Shown here: positions 33,478 through 41,646 of the stretch, piece by piece
Layout: the number at the start of each line of letters is the position of its first letter
Numbering within the stretch: position 1 is the first letter of the stretch
Source: JAPLSN01 sp964482955
GTDB lineage: Bacteria > Spirochaetota > Spirochaetia > Treponematales > UBA12059
NCBI GenBank assembly: GCA_964482955.1
Contig: CAYZZW010000005.1
Coordinates: 34,810-98,809, forward strand
DNA: 64,000 nucleotides
Reading direction: 5' to 3'
Translations under genes and position numbers: made by a program
The notes under the pieces: model-generated
The model's input: the letters and a program-made list of their open reading frames with translations, nothing else
The model's database searches: none
Told to the model about the DNA's origin: nothing

Positions 33478-33669
33478 CTACGCGGCAGGATCCGCGAGCT
33501 TGAGGCCCTTTGCCACGCACATGGCGCGAACCCTGTCGATCGCGTTCCCCAAATGCATCGCCGCCTCTTCTTCGTTAGGGAACTCCGAAGTTATGTCGAA
33601 CTTCACGTCCCCTTTGGCGCCTTGCGCGAGGTTGATCCTTACGCGCGTTTCGTTCGTTTCCTGTGCCAT
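33478..33669 (-). CDS. 63-residue protein
   Basis: The frame from ATG 33669 (GAGGCAGGC) encodes TRVRINLAQGAKGDVKFDIT, then helix EEEAAMHLGNAIDRVRAMCV. A beta hairpin plus helix of this size could be a small regulator. No family is recognised. The terminator pair follows directly. Confidence 0.6.
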   Translation of the reverse strand: MAQETNETRVRINLAQGAKGDVKFDITSEFPNEEEAAMHLGNAIDRVRAMCVAKGLKLADPAA

Positions 33670-33710
33670 GCCTGCCTCCTCTATCGCGCGTTCCGCGCGG
33701 TATGCTCCAT

Positions 33711-34514
33711 TTATCGTTCGAGAATTTTGATCTTGATGTTTTCTCCGATGATGGCGCCTTCCGGTCCGTACCTGTTCAGCTTTTCCCGGACATCGTCCGA
33801 GATCGTGTAATGCGTGTTCCCGTTCTTGCAGAGCTTGAGCCCGAAAAACTCGTTTTCGTATTCTGACGATTTTGCGATTCGCATTTGGTCTTTCGCGGTT
33901 TTTTCCGGAATCTGTTTCCCGGCGAGGATGTAGCAGACTTTTTCCAGATCGTCCGTCACGGTCGGGTCGTATCCATAACCGAACACGCTCTGATAGTCGC
34001 GCGTGTACAAGATGAACATCTTGTCGACACCGTTGTTGTTGCGTTTCTTTTTCTCTCCGCGAAATCCGTTCCCGACGTAGTAGGCACCATCGGTGATCTC
34101 TGCGAACACTTTCTTCACGAGAACGCGGACGTTTTCGTTTATCAAATCCTTGAGCCCGGCTATCCAGGCATTCGCATTTTCCACAGTAAATACGGGCGTT
34201 TTATAGCTGTTGATCTCTTCGATCATCTTTTTGTAATCCGTACATAGCATGTACTTTTCGAGACTAAAAAACCGGACGAGGTAGTTCCAGCAATCCTTAT
34301 CGACTTCCTTTTCTTCACGATCTTTGCCGTGTGTGGTGTATCGATCTTGAATGTAATAGGGCGAATAAGCTCCAATTTTTTCGAGGTCGAATTGAATCTG
34401 ATTCGCGACGATTTCCAACCGGCGTATGTTTCCGAGCACCTTTACCTTGAGCGCGAAAATATCCTCGACCGTCAGCCGCTTGGCGACGGCTGTTTCATCC
34501 GGATCGACGTACAT
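33711..34514 (-). CDS. DUF4942 family phage protein
   Basis: The 267-residue protein shows the DUF4942 pattern: NYLVRFFSLEKYMLCTDYKK, YYVGNGFRGEKKKRNNNGVD, DDLEKVCYILAGKQIPE and GLKLCKNGNTHYTI. DUF4942 proteins occur in phages and mobile elements, sometimes joined to DNA methyltransferases; their role is not known. Its start overlaps the stop of the antirepressor gene. Confidence 0.75.
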   Translation of the reverse strand: MYVDPDETAVAKRLTVEDIFALKVKVLGNIRRLEIVANQIQFDLEKIGAYSPYYIQDRYTTHGKDREEKEVDKDCWNYLVRFFSLEKYMLCTDYKKMIEEINSYKTPVFTVENANAWIAGLKDLINENVRVLVKKVFAEITDGAYYVGNGFRGEKKKRNNNGVDKMFILYTRDYQSVFGYGYDPTVTDDLEKVCYILAGKQIPEKTAKDQMRIAKSSEYENEFFGLKLCKNGNTHYTISDDVREKLNRYGPEGAIIGENIKIKILER

Positions 34515-35176
34515 TACGCCCCAACCTTCTCGTGGTGCGGGAGCGAGCCCGCTACGAGCGACGAGAACATGGGAAGTGCTTTCCCGGTCTCCTCGATGGA
34601 ATCCGAAAGCGCGTGGTATCCTTCGATTTCAGGATTCTTGATGAGCTTGAGATATTCGACCGCTTCGAAGACCATCAGCACGCCGATTTCCTCGCGCGTC
34701 ATGTCGGCTTTCTTTCTTTCGCGGTCTCCGAAAAGCATTTTGTATTCGGCCTTGGTGAGATTGATGTAGTGATGGACCTTGTCCGCGCCGTGCTCCATCC
34801 ATTGCTGGGTGAGTGCGTTCCGTGCCGCGGTAGATTCCTTCCTCGCCTTTTCCGACACGGAGTAGCGGCCAGTCTTTCGGATGGATGGCAGGACTTCCGA
34901 CGTGATCCACTTGCGGAAGCGCTTTGCATCTGGTTTGTTCGATCGAAGAATGAGCGAGTAAAGCCCAGACTCGTTGATCGTGGTTAAACCTTGCGCTCCT
35001 CCAAGGGTGTCGCTTTTAACGACACCCTTTTCGTCATCGTCCAACCTGTCGGCCGCGTCTCGGCTATTCACGATCCCGAGGGCATCGCACACGTCCTTGA
35101 GCACCCACCACGACTCGCCGTAGATCACGACCATACGAACGGGCTTGTCCTCGAAAACGCGGGATATCTCTTTCAT
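34514..35176 (-). CDS. BRO-N domain antirepressor
   Basis: The 220-residue protein has an N-terminal BRO-N domain (FEDKPVRMVVIYGESWWVLK, DVCDALGIVNSRDAADRL, INESGLYSLILRSNKPDAKR, FRKWITSEVLPSIRKTGRY). The C-terminal part is specific to this phage. Such proteins interfere with repressors or regulate early transcription. It is the third gene of the operon driven by the promoter at 35760-35789. Confidence 0.88.
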   Translation of the reverse strand: MKEISRVFEDKPVRMVVIYGESWWVLKDVCDALGIVNSRDAADRLDDDEKGVVKSDTLGGAQGLTTINESGLYSLILRSNKPDAKRFRKWITSEVLPSIRKTGRYSVSEKARKESTAARNALTQQWMEHGADKVHHYINLTKAEYKMLFGDRERKKADMTREEIGVLMVFEAVEYLKLIKNPEIEGYHALSDSIEETGKALPMFSSLVAGSLPHHEKVGA

Positions 35177-35499
35177 GCCGGCACCTTCATGGGCCCCTTG
35201 AACTCGACGTGCTCCGCGACGACGACAACACGCGAACGTTTGTCGTCGTCGGCGTGATACCGCTGCACGAGTCGTCCGACCAGGCGGATCTCGCTTTTTA
35301 CCTTGAGGTTCTCAAGGCACGTTCGTGCGAGACTCCCGAACACCTCGACCTCGAACGTCGAGAATTCAGCCTCCTCGGAGCCCTTCCTGAACCACTTCGA
35401 CGTCACGAGGAAAGAAGCCATGGTCATCTGGCCCTGCGAGAGGTCCAGCGGCGCCGCCGGAAGGAAGCCCTCAAGAAGGATCGAATTAAGGTGGTTCAT
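35173..35499 (-). CDS. Second SSB-like OB-fold protein
   Basis: The 108-residue protein starts at ATG 35499 and reads MNHLNSILLEGFLPAAPLDL, MASFLVTSKWFRKGS and KSEIRLVGRLVQRYH, the strand order of an SSB OB-fold. It lacks the acidic C-terminal tip, so unlike the SSB at 26595-27053 it may not recruit host partners. A role in replication or recombination is inferred. Confidence 0.7.
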   Translation of the reverse strand: MNHLNSILLEGFLPAAPLDLSQGQMTMASFLVTSKWFRKGSEEAEFSTFEVEVFGSLARTCLENLKVKSEIRLVGRLVQRYHADDDKRSRVVVVAEHVEFKGPMKVPA

Positions 35500-35729
35500 G
35501 CGACGAGCCCTCCCTTTACGCCTTCGCCAACCGCGGCCGCAATGGCTTCCAGCGTTTCGAACCGCACGATGCGCGAGTGCGGATTCGCGCTCTGGATGGC
35601 GGCGACGAGGTTCTGCGGGTACGAGTACCCGTGAGCGAGCAGGTTCTCGCGCCATGCCCGGCGGCCCTCGGGCGAATCCATGTACTCCCGGGTTTTCCGG
35701 GCAAGTTCTGCGATCCGTTCCTGCGACAT
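35496..35729 (-). CDS. 77-residue first gene of the promoter-35.8 operon
   Basis: The frame from ATG 35729 (AAGGGGGCTGAAC) encodes SQERIAELARKTREYMDSPE, GRRAWRENLLAHGYSYPQNL, then a helical tail. It ends in an ATGA overlap with the SSB-like gene. No family is recognised. Being first after a strong promoter, it is probably expressed early. Confidence 0.65.
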   Translation of the reverse strand: MSQERIAELARKTREYMDSPEGRRAWRENLLAHGYSYPQNLVAAIQSANPHSRIVRFETLEAIAAAVGEGVKGGLVA

Positions 35730-35759
35730 GTTCAGCCCCCTTGAACGCTGTATAGCCTT

Positions 35760-35789
35760 AGTATAGCGCGGAGAATTACAACACGTCAA
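35760..35789 (-). promoter_or_regulatory. Early promoter
   Basis: On the minus strand TTGACG (35789..35784) and TATACT (35765..35760) are 18 bp apart. It drives the run of overlapping genes down to at least the terminator at 33366. Confidence 0.65.
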
Positions 35790-35864
35790 GCTTTTTGCTT
35801 TACTTCGTAGAAAGATTTTTGCTACCTTGTTGCTATACGTCGGGAAATGATGTATATGGGAGGG

Positions 35865-36035
35865 ATGGCAAAGGTGATGGTAAACATCAGAATTGAACGG
35901 GAAACTATCGAAATTTTCGATAAAGTCGCGAAAAAGCACTCCCGGGATCGTACAAAAGAGATTAAAAAGCTCATTTTGGACGATATCCGGACTGAATTTC
36001 CTGACTACCAGCCCTCTGAAGAATCCACCGACTGA
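35865..36035 (+). CDS. Ribbon-helix-helix-like regulator, plus strand
   Basis: The 56-residue frame (ATG 35865; ATG 35847, 35850 or 35877 are also possible) reads KVMVNIRIERETIEIFDKVA, then KHSRDRTKEIKKLILDDIR, which matches the strand-helix-helix plan of RHH/CopG repressors. It is divergent from the promoter at 35760-35789 and is the only plus-strand gene in this part. It may repress that promoter. A purine-rich GGGAGGG lies at 35858-35864. Confidence 0.6.
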   Translation: MAKVMVNIRIERETIEIFDKVAKKHSRDRTKEIKKLILDDIRTEFPDYQPSEESTD

Positions 36036-36037
36036 CC

Positions 36038-37600
36038 TCATAGCGGCCACCGTTCCTTGAGGATGGCCCACTGCGTCACCAGCTCTTCAGTCGTGCATTC
36101 CGCACGGCCCTTCCCCCCGACGGCATCCTTGAGCGTCCGTACGATAACCCGCTCCACGATCCCCTTCGATCCCGGCCGCCGTCGGCCGACGACCGTTTCG
36201 ATGTGCCGGGCGATCTGCGTTCGGAGCGTCGTTTCGGCCTGGGACGGCGTGAGCCCGCCGTCTGGGCGCTCCGCGGCGAAGAGATCCCCGCCTTCCCCCC
36301 GGTAGGCGGCGCTTCCGATCGGCTGGATCCACGGCCGGCGCCCGCTGCCGCCGCCTTCCACGCCGTCACATGAATCCTCTCCATGCGCTTCACGGCGGGC
36401 CGCCATGCGTCCCGATAGAGCTTCGACCTGTTCGGCTTCGATGGCGTCGATTGCCTCGCGGAAACGGCCGTCCTTGGGGCCGTAGATGATTGCGCGGTCC
36501 TTCCCGGGCGCCGTCCGATTCGCGCGCGCGAAGCATTGCTCGAGCCACGGCATGGATCGGATGTGCGTCAGGCACGCGATGTGCGAAACGGCAGGAACGC
36601 TCATGCCCTCGTACGCCATCGCAACCGTGACGAGCACGTCGGCGGCCGGCGCGGCCTGCCCCTTGAACCGGGCGATGGCATCGGCAGCCGCCGTGCTGTC
36701 GTCGCTCGTCGCGATCAGCGCGTCGATCCCGCGGCGCCTAAGGTGTTCCTGGTAGACGGATGCCAGGGCGATGTTCGGCGCAACGGCGAGGAGCTTCCCA
36801 GCCGGGTAGACGTCTCGGCGGTGTTCGATCCAGTCCGCGACACACGAATCGAGGAGTTCAACTGCGAATTCTGTTCGAAGGGCGGTAAAAAGCGACTCCG
36901 CGGCATAGTCCCGGGAGTCGAGCGAATCGGAGCTCTGGCGCTCGCCGGACTCATCCATCCATTCGGCGCGCCCGTCCATAAGCCGGAAGGACACGGGCAC
37001 GATTGCGCCTTCCCTGAGCGCGTCCGTCCGGGAATAGCGCACGACGGCCGTCTCAGCCCCCCCTCCGAAATTCGGTTGCCCGTTCTCACGATATGGGATT
37101 CCGGCGATGCGGAGGCCATCCCCCCGGGCGAACGTGCCGGACGCGTATGCCACGAGCACGGCGCATTCGACGAGCGGGGCAATTGCCTTGTCCCACGAGC
37201 TGTCGATCGAAACGTGGTGTGGTTCGTCGAAAAAGATGATCCAGCGATGCCCGTCGCAGATGGTCGACAGATGCCGGACTGGATTGGCGACGATCGATTG
37301 GTACGTCGTGACGAAGCCGTGCGTACCTCTGCAGGGATCTGTCTCGTTCCCGGCGGCTCGGATGCGGTAGCGGCTCCACACGGGGAAATCTTCTTCGCCT
37401 TGTGCCCGCAGCGAGTCGCGCGGGACCACCCACATGATGCGATCCGCGACGAACGGAAAGAGCCGTTCAGCGAGAATCCCCGGAAGAGCGGACTTCCCGC
37501 CGCCCGGGGTGACGGAGATCAGGAGCCGCTTGATCGGCGCGCCGCCTGCGATCGATACGGCGATGCGGTCGACCTCCGCTTGGTGCTTCCGGAGGATCAT
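36038..37600 (-). CDS. SF2 (DEAD/DEAH-type) helicase
   Basis: The 520-residue protein starts at ATG 37600, overlapping the radical SAM stop. It has Walker A SVTPGGGKSALPG (near residue 33), the DEPHH form of motif II in IIFFDEPHHVSI, motif III-like AYASGTF and motif VI QCFARANRTA. Such helicases in phages unwind replication or recombination intermediates or load replisomes. The C-terminal 120 residues are phage-specific. Confidence 0.85.
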   Translation of the reverse strand: MILRKHQAEVDRIAVSIAGGAPIKRLLISVTPGGGKSALPGILAERLFPFVADRIMWVVPRDSLRAQGEEDFPVWSRYRIRAAGNETDPCRGTHGFVTTYQSIVANPVRHLSTICDGHRWIIFFDEPHHVSIDSSWDKAIAPLVECAVLVAYASGTFARGDGLRIAGIPYRENGQPNFGGGAETAVVRYSRTDALREGAIVPVSFRLMDGRAEWMDESGERQSSDSLDSRDYAAESLFTALRTEFAVELLDSCVADWIEHRRDVYPAGKLLAVAPNIALASVYQEHLRRRGIDALIATSDDSTAAADAIARFKGQAAPAADVLVTVAMAYEGMSVPAVSHIACLTHIRSMPWLEQCFARANRTAPGKDRAIIYGPKDGRFREAIDAIEAEQVEALSGRMAARREAHGEDSCDGVEGGGSGRRPWIQPIGSAAYRGEGGDLFAAERPDGGLTPSQAETTLRTQIARHIETVVGRRRPGSKGIVERVIVRTLKDAVGGKGRAECTTEELVTQWAILKERWPL

Positions 37601-38415
37601 GCGCAATACTCCCTCGCGCGGATCGCTGGACGCGCCCACGTTTTTTGGAAGCGCATCCATTGCTGATCGCGTTCGCCTTTTTCGTCGCGGTAGAGCATCG
37701 CCATCGGCAGGAATCCGGCGTCCATACACTCACGGAGCCGAGCTTCGGCAGCCTCGAAGGTGTCGCGCGGGTATCCGATGAGGACATAGGCGCGTAGGGC
37801 GTGGCTCGTCCGTGTAAATCCGCCAGCAAGAAGCATCTCCCCTGCGGCATGGATCGGGTCGCGATCCTCGGGGCCGTCGTAAGCGAAAAAAAGCTGTTTC
37901 GGATGAAGCTCGCGGAGGGTGGCAACGTGCCACTGCTTGAGCCTCGCCGCTTCGAGTCCGCCCGTGAATTCGGGCGCCCAATTCTGTCGATTGAGCATGG
38001 CGAACACGTCGCGGACATGATCGTCGGAACATGCGAGAAGGTTGTCGTCTAGCACGTTCCATCCATCGCGGACGGGAAGCTCCCGCACCGTGTCGCCTTC
38101 GCGCTTCCATACGCTACAAAACCAGCACCGATTCGGGCATCCGCGCGAGGTGATGACGTAGCCTTCCCGCACGTACATTCCGGGCGTGAAGTCGTCGCCG
38201 CGCATTCCGGTCGCCGGGCCGCCGATGGTCACTGGCGCGATGTCTTTCCATTGCCGGGCGAGCCGTTCCGCTTCCGGCAGGTCATACGTCCATGACACGG
38301 AAATATGCACGGCATCCACTTCGGGTGGGAAAAGCGCGGGCGGATCGCCTACGAACGCAAGCGCATCCGTCGGGGTGGCGGACGTTCGGCGCGGGAATAC
38401 CCTGGCAATTTTCAT
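37597..38415 (-). CDS. Radical SAM enzyme
   Basis: The 272-residue protein starts at ATG 38415. The iron-sulphur motif is in ITSRGCPNRCWFCSVWKREG (CxxxCxxC, about residues 92-99), followed by LDDNLLACSDDHVRDVF and FTGGLEAARL as in MiaB/B12-type radical SAM barrels. An N-terminal Rossmann-like part (VDAVHISVSWTYDLPEAERL) suggests a cobalamin-domain relative. It cleaves SAM to start radical chemistry; the substrate is unknown. Co-translation with the helicase suggests action on nucleic acid or a nucleotide. Confidence 0.85.
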   Translation of the reverse strand: MKIARVFPRRTSATPTDALAFVGDPPALFPPEVDAVHISVSWTYDLPEAERLARQWKDIAPVTIGGPATGMRGDDFTPGMYVREGYVITSRGCPNRCWFCSVWKREGDTVRELPVRDGWNVLDDNLLACSDDHVRDVFAMLNRQNWAPEFTGGLEAARLKQWHVATLRELHPKQLFFAYDGPEDRDPIHAAGEMLLAGGFTRTSHALRAYVLIGYPRDTFEAAEARLRECMDAGFLPMAMLYRDEKGERDQQWMRFQKTWARPAIRAREYCA

Positions 38416-38735
38416 CGTTCGCTCTTGAGCCTGAGCTGGCGCGTCGGCGGCCAGATGTCGTCGCGGGTCAAGAGGAGCCGCGTGCCGTTCTTCGGCCACG
38501 GCTTGCCGTCTTGGTCATCCATCGCGATTTCGGCGAGCACTTTCCCGTCCGCGCGAATCTCAAGGACGCGGCACTGCTCCATGTAGCAATAGAGCGTTTC
38601 GCCGTTTTCTTTCCGGACGATCGGGGTGTTGATCTCGCAATACCCGCCGACGACAGGACCATCCCAGTCCCAGCATGCCTTCCACCAGTACTCCGGCGGC
38701 TTCTTCTCCAAAAAGAGATCGAGTTGGTCGCTCAT
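38412..38735 (-). CDS. Unknown early protein, Trp-rich
   Basis: The 107-residue protein begins SDQLDLFLEKKPPEYWWKAC and contains WDWDGPVVGGYCEINTP and LYCYMEQCRVLEIRADGK. The beta-rich, aromatic composition suggests a small barrel. DQLDLF near the N-terminus resembles a QLxLF clamp-binding motif and might bind the host DNA polymerase clamp. It overlaps genes on both sides. Confidence 0.6.
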   Translation of the reverse strand: MSDQLDLFLEKKPPEYWWKACWDWDGPVVGGYCEINTPIVRKENGETLYCYMEQCRVLEIRADGKVLAEIAMDDQDGKPWPKNGTRLLLTRDDIWPPTRQLRLKSER

Positions 38736-39037
38736 ACGCGCATCCCGCCATACGTCCCGAGCCGATGCCGGACGTGATCGCGGGAAAGAAGCCGCGAGTG
38801 CCGCTCGTTCTTCCCGAGCTTGATCGGTTCCGGGCGAGCTTTCTTCTCTGGCGCCGCCGGTTCGGTCTTGTCTTCAATCACCGTGACCTTGTACCCGAGG
38901 ACGCGCGCCTCAACGCCTCGCTCTTTCGCGTTGCGTACGACAACTGACAGATAGTTCGTCGTGATGCCAAACGCCTGTTCCGCTTCACGGAACGATGAGA
39001 ACTTCCGCGTCCCGATCTTCACCTGTCGCTTCGTCAC
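38732..39037 (-). CDS. Small HTH-containing early protein
   Basis: The 101-residue protein starts at GTG 39037, overlapping the upstream stop. FSSFREAEQAFGITTNYLSV is a helix-turn-helix-like stretch and is followed by VEARVLGYKVTVIEDK and a basic tail. A DNA-binding role is inferred. No family can be named. Confidence 0.55.
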   Translation of the reverse strand: MTKRQVKIGTRKFSSFREAEQAFGITTNYLSVVVRNAKERGVEARVLGYKVTVIEDKTEPAAPEKKARPEPIKLGKNERHSRLLSRDHVRHRLGTYGGMRV

Positions 39038-39546
39038 CGTGCGGCCTCCATGATTCGGGTGGCGTAGGCATACGATGATTCAGGTGCGTTCCCGCGAAGC
39101 GTGCGCTCGATTCCTGCGTTGTACGCGACGAGCGCGAGCGTCCAATCCCCGGTTACCCGACGGCACGTCGCAAGGTGCCGCACGCCGATTTCGATGGACG
39201 TCTCGGGGTCGAACGGATCAAATGACTTCCCGCCGTTGTAGCGGAACGCGAACTCGGCGATGTAGTACGAATTGAGCTGAGCGAGCCCCAGGTCGTACGA
39301 CCCGTTGCGGTTTCTTTTCGACCTTGCGCACGGATCCCACACGGATTCCTCATTGATCTGAGCGGCCGCGATGTTGATCGGCACGAAATACCGCCCGCAC
39401 GCGCGGACGAGGAAATCGCGGAACTCAGCCGGTGCGACGAAGCGCACGGCCTCGCGTTCATGAACACGGTACGGCCCCCGTTCGCACTGGACGTGCGGAA
39501 GCGGCGCCGACGAAACCAAAAGAATCGCGGCCAAGATTACGAACAC
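39034..39546 (-). CDS. Exported lytic transglycosylase (SLT-type)
   Basis: The 170-residue form from GTG 39546 has AGGAGACAGATC directly before it and opens with a signal peptide (VFVILAAILLVSSAPLP). The SLT domain follows: catalytic Glu in AAQINEESVWDP, then SYDLGLAQLN and TLALVAYNAG. It cuts glycan strands to form 1,6-anhydro ends. Being exported and in the early region, it may modify the envelope in the lysogen or early infection rather than act as the endolysin. A longer in-frame start would overlap the tRNA-like sequence. Confidence 0.78.
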   Translation of the reverse strand: MFVILAAILLVSSAPLPHVQCERGPYRVHEREAVRFVAPAEFRDFLVRACGRYFVPINIAAAQINEESVWDPCARSKRNRNGSYDLGLAQLNSYYIAEFAFRYNGGKSFDPFDPETSIEIGVRHLATCRRVTGDWTLALVAYNAGIERTLRGNAPESSYAYATRIMEAAR

Positions 39547-39653
39547 GATCTGTCTCCTATTCGATACGGCCGAAGCGGTCTCCCAGTATCCCCGCCTCTC
39601 GATCAACCGCGGTGTGCCCGAGGTCGGTCTTTCCGTTTCGATTTTAGAAGCGT

Positions 39654-39860
39654 CCGGCATCGAACCGGCCCGCATTGCGGCAGCCCTGCGCTTCGTCCCT
39701 GCGCTTGCTTCGCTTCCACGTGCCCGCGAGTCGCACGGGCGCTAGTGTCTTTCCACCGCCAGGCCACCCAAAGTTGGTTGGGTACGTCCCGGATTACTCC
39801 GCTACGATTTGCACGTAGTCTTTCACCAGATCTCGGCCATCGAAGAGGAATCGAACCTCT
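39654..39860 (-). other. Degenerate tRNA-like sequences
   Basis: Two T-arm-like hairpins with the TTCGA core are present: AGAGG-TTCGATT-CCTCT (39860..39844) and CCGG-TTCGATG-CCGG (39668..39654). Between them lies CTACG-TGCAAAT-CGTAG, which looks like an anticodon arm of tRNA-Cys type with two bases missing. No complete cloverleaf can be drawn. The stretch 39547-39997 holds no protein gene that I can support. Confidence 0.4.
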
Positions 39861-39865
39861 CTGCT

Positions 39866-39964
39866 GGGACCGGCGGGAGTCGAACCCGCGCTGGCTTTCT
39901 CATCTGGGGCAGAGTTAACGTGCCCGACCTGGAAGGTGCCTTGCTACCGTTGCATCACGGTCCC
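39866..39964 (-). tRNA. Atypical tRNA-like gene, possibly tRNA-Gly(TCC)
   Basis: The 99-nt minus-strand segment has a perfect 7-bp acceptor GGGACCG/CGGTCCC, a D-like loop (TGC-AACGGTA-GCA) and a perfect T arm GCGGG-TTCGACT-CCCGC. CTTCCAG would carry anticodon TCC, but the anticodon stem pairs poorly. The variable region is long and contains GGGCA/TGCCC. It could be a decayed or highly derived phage tRNA. Confidence 0.4.
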
Positions 39965-39997
39965 ACGTGCCCCGCATCAACGGGGCAACGTACGAAA

Positions 39998-40171
39998 TCA
40001 GGACTTCTTGCCGCGCTGGGAAAGGATGCTCGACACTTCCTTCACGCTGAACTTGGCCTGTTCCCGTCCGCGCGGAGTGTTGAAACCGGCCTTGTGCGCC
40101 CAGCCCAGAACCATGCCGTACGTGACGCCGGCATCCTCCGCAATCTCCTTGATCGTCTTTCCGTTCTGCAT
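39998..40171 (-). CDS. 57-residue helix-turn-helix protein
   Basis: The frame from ATG 40171 (GGAGGAAAG) encodes NGKTIKEIAEDAGVTYGMVL, then GWAHKAGFNTPRGREQAKFS and a basic end. KEIAEDAGVTYGMVLGWAHK is a clear helix-turn-helix. It probably regulates early transcription. Confidence 0.7.
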   Translation of the reverse strand: MQNGKTIKEIAEDAGVTYGMVLGWAHKAGFNTPRGREQAKFSVKEVSSILSQRGKKS

Positions 40172-40235
40172 CTTTCCTCCTTGCCCCTCAGGGCATGTTC
40201 GTTTTGGCAGGGCCGTTGTCGCGGACCTGCTTTTA

Positions 40236-40775
40236 TCAACCCTGCATGCTCATGGCCGCGGGTTGTTTTTTGCCTCCGAAAATTCCGGAGAAAAAGCCTT
40301 GCTTCACGGGCGCCGGCACTTCTTCCACAAGCGGAAGTTCCGGCTGTTCCCGGTCGCCGCGGAGGTACTCGGAGATGCGGTTTTCAACGAGATCCACGGC
40401 ATCGAGGAAGATGTTGAGCGGCGACTCGGGATCCGGTTCGTCCTCGCCGGGCTTCACGTACTTGTCGCGCTTCACGCGCGGAGGCTGTACCCGGATCGTC
40501 GGCCCGTCGACCGTTTCGAGGCTGATCCGGCAGAATCGTCCGTCGTCGTTTTCGGTGAATCCGATCTTCTTGATGACGAGCTTGAGGTCGCCGAGCTTCC
40601 AGTACTCGCGGGCACGGAGCGCGAGCGTCGCGACATCCGTGTAGAAGCGAGGCCGCGGCCGCTCATGCGTCCGGATGGTTGTTTCCTCGGTCTCCTGCGT
40701 GGCATCGTTGAAGTTCGTGTACGTCGCAACGACGGCATATTCACCGGCGCCGATCTGGAAATCTTTCGCCTTCAT
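40236..40775 (-). CDS. Early protein of unknown function
   Basis: The 179-residue protein starts at ATG 40775 (CAGGGAGGACCG). It is beta-rich in the first half (IGAGEYAVVATYTNFNDATQ, LGDLKLVIKKIGFTENDDGR), with a proline/acidic linker and a Gly/Phe-rich end (KQGFFSGIFGGKKQ). It overlaps the end of the RusA gene by ATGA. No family is recognised. Confidence 0.6.
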   Translation of the reverse strand: MKAKDFQIGAGEYAVVATYTNFNDATQETEETTIRTHERPRPRFYTDVATLALRAREYWKLGDLKLVIKKIGFTENDDGRFCRISLETVDGPTIRVQPPRVKRDKYVKPGEDEPDPESPLNIFLDAVDLVENRISEYLRGDREQPELPLVEEVPAPVKQGFFSGIFGGKKQPAAMSMQG

Positions 40776-41212
40776 CGGTCCTCCCTGTAGGAAAAAACGT
40801 TGATCGTCGCGCCGGGTAGTTCGCCTTTGGCGACGTAGTATTTTTCGATGGTCGAACACGCGATAACCGCGTCATCCGTCCAAAATCCGATGATGGTCAG
40901 GCAATCAGCGACCGCCTTCGCGGCGTTGTCGAAATCCGGCTTCGCCGTGTGCATGATGCGATCTTCCGGACTCGATTTGCGGAGTAGCCGTTGCGGGCGC
41001 GGGAAAAGGAATTTGACGTTGAACTTTACCGGTCCGGAAAGCGGCGGGTTCGGGATGTATCCCTTCGCGGCGAACGCGACGAGGCCCTTCCAGCCTTCGG
41101 ACGTTCCGGGGTCGTACACCCGGGCTTTTCCATTTCGCGCGAACGCGCGTGGACGCGGCTGTCCCTTCGGCTCGCCTTCCACGCGGAAGGACGCGACGTG
41201 TTCCCAGCTCAT
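40772..41212 (-). CDS. rusA: RusA-type Holliday junction resolvase
   Basis: The 146-residue protein has the RusA pattern: EGEPKGQPRPRAFARNGKAR near the N-terminus, HTAKPDFDNAAKAVADCL and FWTDDAVIACSTIEKYY with the conserved Asp residues (about 90, 93 and 112). RusA dimers resolve four-way junctions and are common in phages. It is coupled to genes on both sides. Confidence 0.9.
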   Translation of the reverse strand: MSWEHVASFRVEGEPKGQPRPRAFARNGKARVYDPGTSEGWKGLVAFAAKGYIPNPPLSGPVKFNVKFLFPRPQRLLRKSSPEDRIMHTAKPDFDNAAKAVADCLTIIGFWTDDAVIACSTIEKYYVAKGELPGATINVFSYREDR

Positions 41213-41646
41213 GCCGCCCCCAGGAATCGCTCGTGGAGGTCCGAGTAGACGTGCCTGAGCCCGTGCGGGAGCCGGCCGCGCTTGTCGGCCTTGGCGAGCG
41301 CGAGGAAGATGTGGCGCGTCAGCTCGGCGTCGTCCCGCTCGATGAGCGCCATGACGTAGCCGGGAAGCTCCCCTTCGAACACGGCGTTCCAGAGTTCCAC
41401 CTCAGCGCGCGGGAAGTACCGCGTTGCGTGCCGAGCGCCGCGCCCGAGCGAGATACGCGTGAACCCGAGCATCGGCTGGTAGAGCGGTTCGGCCACGACG
41501 GTCGTGTACTTCACGCCCTTCCAGGCGCACGCGGCGATGAGGTCGAGGTTGCAGCCCATCGGGGCACCGTTGTGATCAACGAAAATCTGACGCGCCTTTC
41601 GGCCCCTCAAACGGACGGGCGCTTCGACGGCGGGTTCGGCGACCAT
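41209..41646 (-). CDS. Early protein of unknown function
   Basis: The 145-residue protein contains RLRGRKARQIFVDHNGAPMG, ACAWKGVKYTTVVAEPLYQP and a helical C-terminus (DAELTRHIFLALAKADKRGR). It overlaps the rusA start and abuts the upstream gene. I do not recognise the family. Confidence 0.6.
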   Translation of the reverse strand: MVAEPAVEAPVRLRGRKARQIFVDHNGAPMGCNLDLIAACAWKGVKYTTVVAEPLYQPMLGFTRISLGRGARHATRYFPRAEVELWNAVFEGELPGYVMALIERDDAELTRHIFLALAKADKRGRLPHGLRHVYSDLHERFLGAA

